A stretch of 64,000 nucleotides of DNA from Perca fluviatilis (taxonomy: Eukaryota > Chordata > Actinopteri > Perciformes > Percidae): the NCBI RefSeq assembly GCF_010015445.1, contig NC_053129.1:13248073-13312072 (forward strand), given 5' to 3'. Below the pieces are notes generated by a model that ran no database searches, had not been told where the DNA came from, and worked only from the letters and a program-made list of their open reading frames with translations. Below are positions 62,000-64,000 of this stretch, piece by piece (position 1 is the first letter of the stretch; each line of letters starts with the position of its first letter). Position numbers and translations under genes: made by a program.

Positions 62000-62570
62000 A
62001 AAAGTAGTAATGCCATTGTATAAAAAAAATACCCTATTGCAAGTAAAAGTCCAGAACTGAAATGTTAGTAAAGTAAAATAACGTTGTGCTATAATTAACA
62101 AAAGTAAAACTACTCACTGTGCAGAAGGATAGCCTGTGTGAGTGGTATATTGTAATATTGGATTACAGATACCAGTGCATCAATGTGTAAGCAGCATTTC
62201 ACCATTTTCTTTTCTGTTTTGTTTATTGAAATACATTTTTTTATTGATAATAAACAGTTAAACTTTCAATAATAGTACAGGTTTAGACTTTTAAAATCAT
62301 CACAAAACCTTACACCTAGCAGCATTTCACTGTTGTAGCTGGTCGAGGTGAAGTTTACTGTAACCGCTTTGTATGCTGTTAGATACTTTAACCTGTCATA
62401 TTTTATAAGATGATCATTGGTGCAAACCAACTAAGTTATAATTTGTCAAACAAATGTAGCGGAGTAAAATGTAGTGAAATAGAAGTGTACGGTAGTATAA
62501 AACTCAGGTAGTAGTACCTGAAATTTGTACTTTATTACACTGCTTGAGTAAAAGTATATGCAAGCACTAG
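62000..62570. repeat. possible second, decayed copy of the AAGTAC-type hAT MITE
   Basis: AAGTAAAAGTCCAGAACTGA, AAGTAAAACTACTCACTGTG, GTAGTACCTGAAATTTGTAC and TTGAGTAAAAGTATATG resemble the body of the family seen at 38269-38760. Ends not found. Confidence 0.4.
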
Positions 62571-64000
62571 GTTCCTTTGTCTCATCATCTTGTCTTTGCA
62601 GTGTTTTTTTTTATTTTCCAGCTAAATATTAAATACATATGGACTATCACAGTAGCAACAACACATAACAAAATAAAAGTAATCTGTAAATAAAATTAAA
62701 CCAACAGCAGCTTAATCAGTCCAAGAATGGAATATATAATTTTAAATGTACTCTACCTACATTCAATGCAATTTATATTTCATGTACTAGAGTAAGTCCT
62801 AAGGGTTTAATAACACACTCACACGCACAATCATAACATTGTGAAATAAAATGAATATTCAGAAATACTAAAATAAATACAAATGTGTCATAATTGTCAC
62901 TGTCATTATAAGTGTTATAATAACTAAAGATAAGAATAAAGAAATGTATCACATACGGTAATTCATTTGGTGCACATCTTTAAGCTGGAAAGTTGGGGCC
63001 ATTTGTGAATGAGGGTGCACTGAACTGTGCTGCAACGCATTTAAATGCAGCAGAAAAAAAATCAGCAAAAAAAGTCCAGCAGCATGCCTCTCTTTGGTCG
63101 GAGCCCAGTCTTATAATAATGAACAGAAGGAGATACTTTGGTGCCCTTTTTATCAAAACAGTCAAACACAACTGTTCCAAATATGAAAGGAGTATAGCTG
63201 CACTTAAATGAGGTTTCTAATGTGTCTCATTTGAACAGCACACATATTGTTCCTCTCCAACATTATTTTACAGATGGTGGTTTTGGGATGTGTATTTGTG
63301 AATTACAATGACTCCTTTTTTACTCGCAAAACATTCCTCCAGCCTGCGAGATGAAATGCTGGAATCTGAGGCATGATGCTAATTTGAAGACAGAATAAAT
63401 CTATAAATCTGACTTAGTCTCTCGCCCGGGGATATACAGCCATGATAATTACAGGTTGTCTTTACAGACATGCAGACATCTCTCATCTGTATTGCTAATA
63501 GTATAACCAGCAGGCTACTACGTGCGTACTCAATGTCTGGCAGTAGGGGTGAGCAGAGGTAAGCTGAAACAATGATATCATTATAAAGCAGAAATCTGGT
63601 GGCTCAAATTGCATGTTGTTATGATGAAAGATTTACAGCAGTTTAAAAAGAATTATCTGTTTGCCGTTACACTGTGTGTCAGATTATCCACTAATTATCA
63701 ACCATGAATAATTCTGAAATCACAAATGGAAATAACATTTGCAAAAGTGCAAAGCCAGATGTTCAGTCTTTGTCATGGCATTAGCTGGCAGCCTGAATTA
63801 AAACACATTTGTGAATATATCGCAAGCGCTTTGATTGTCCCTCGTGAACAAACAAACAGGCATCCCCTTTCCCTGGCAGAATGACTATCTGAGGCGCATC
63901 TAACACAAAGCATAACGGATGATTTGGGAGGACAGTGCATCTGGTTGTAGTTAAATCCTTGTTTTGCTGTGTCCTTCAGACTTGGTGCCATAGGCCCAAA

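Overview
This is a vertebrate, almost certainly teleost fish, nuclear DNA window. The evidence is short coding exons with GT-AG introns, very long CA/TG microsatellites, and several mobile-element families common in fish (hAT, piggyBac-type and Tc1-type MITEs, a tRNA-derived SINE, a LINE reverse transcriptase fragment). Some repeat types recall percomorph fishes, but the species cannot be fixed from the sequence. None of the coding evidence is bacterial or viral.

Only one protein-coding gene is recognised with confidence: runx2, the Runt-domain transcription factor of bone and cartilage. It lies entirely on the minus strand and spans about 47 kb. In transcript order it has: the distal P1 promoter and a probable non-coding leader exon (about 54,850-54,627); the P1 coding exon with the MASNS amino end (54,342-54,285); a large intron; the P2 exon with the alternative MRIPV start (36,634-36,356); two further Runt-domain exons (34,841-34,685 and 32,701-32,597); a 15 kb repeat-filled intron; two exons of the proline/serine-rich region (17,425-17,258 and 15,080-14,919); and the last exon, ending in VWRPY (11,134-10,656). 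All splice phases join cleanly, giving 463 residues from P1 and 449 from P2. The 3' UTR probably runs to about 7.8 or 7.3 kb and carries several seed matches to microRNAs known to target mammalian RUNX2. The sequence alone does not decide between the runx2a and runx2b paralogues.

Layout by region. 1-7.3 kb: DNA downstream of runx2 with one dispersed repeat. 7.3-11.1 kb: 3' UTR and last exon. 11.1-17.4 kb: two introns and two exons, with a hAT element that holds a nested TTAA MITE and a second short hAT element. 17.4-32.6 kb: the largest repeat cluster, with a Harbinger-like element, a TTAA-flanked element, a LINE remnant, two hAT elements inserted in TA tracts, a Tc1-type MITE and inverted SINE tails. 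32.6-38 kb: Runt exons, P2 exon and its CpG-rich upstream region. 38-54 kb: the P1-P2 intron, mostly unique sequence with microsatellites. 54.3-55 kb: P1 exon and promoter. 55-64 kb: upstream flank with a 140 bp AC tract and no recognised gene.

The most informative observations are the deeply conserved P1 leader with its Runx-site cluster, the near absence of the glutamine/alanine tract that defines mammalian RUNX2, the apparent lack of the small alternative exon before the last exon, and the well-resolved nested transposon insertions. No wholly new biological system was found.
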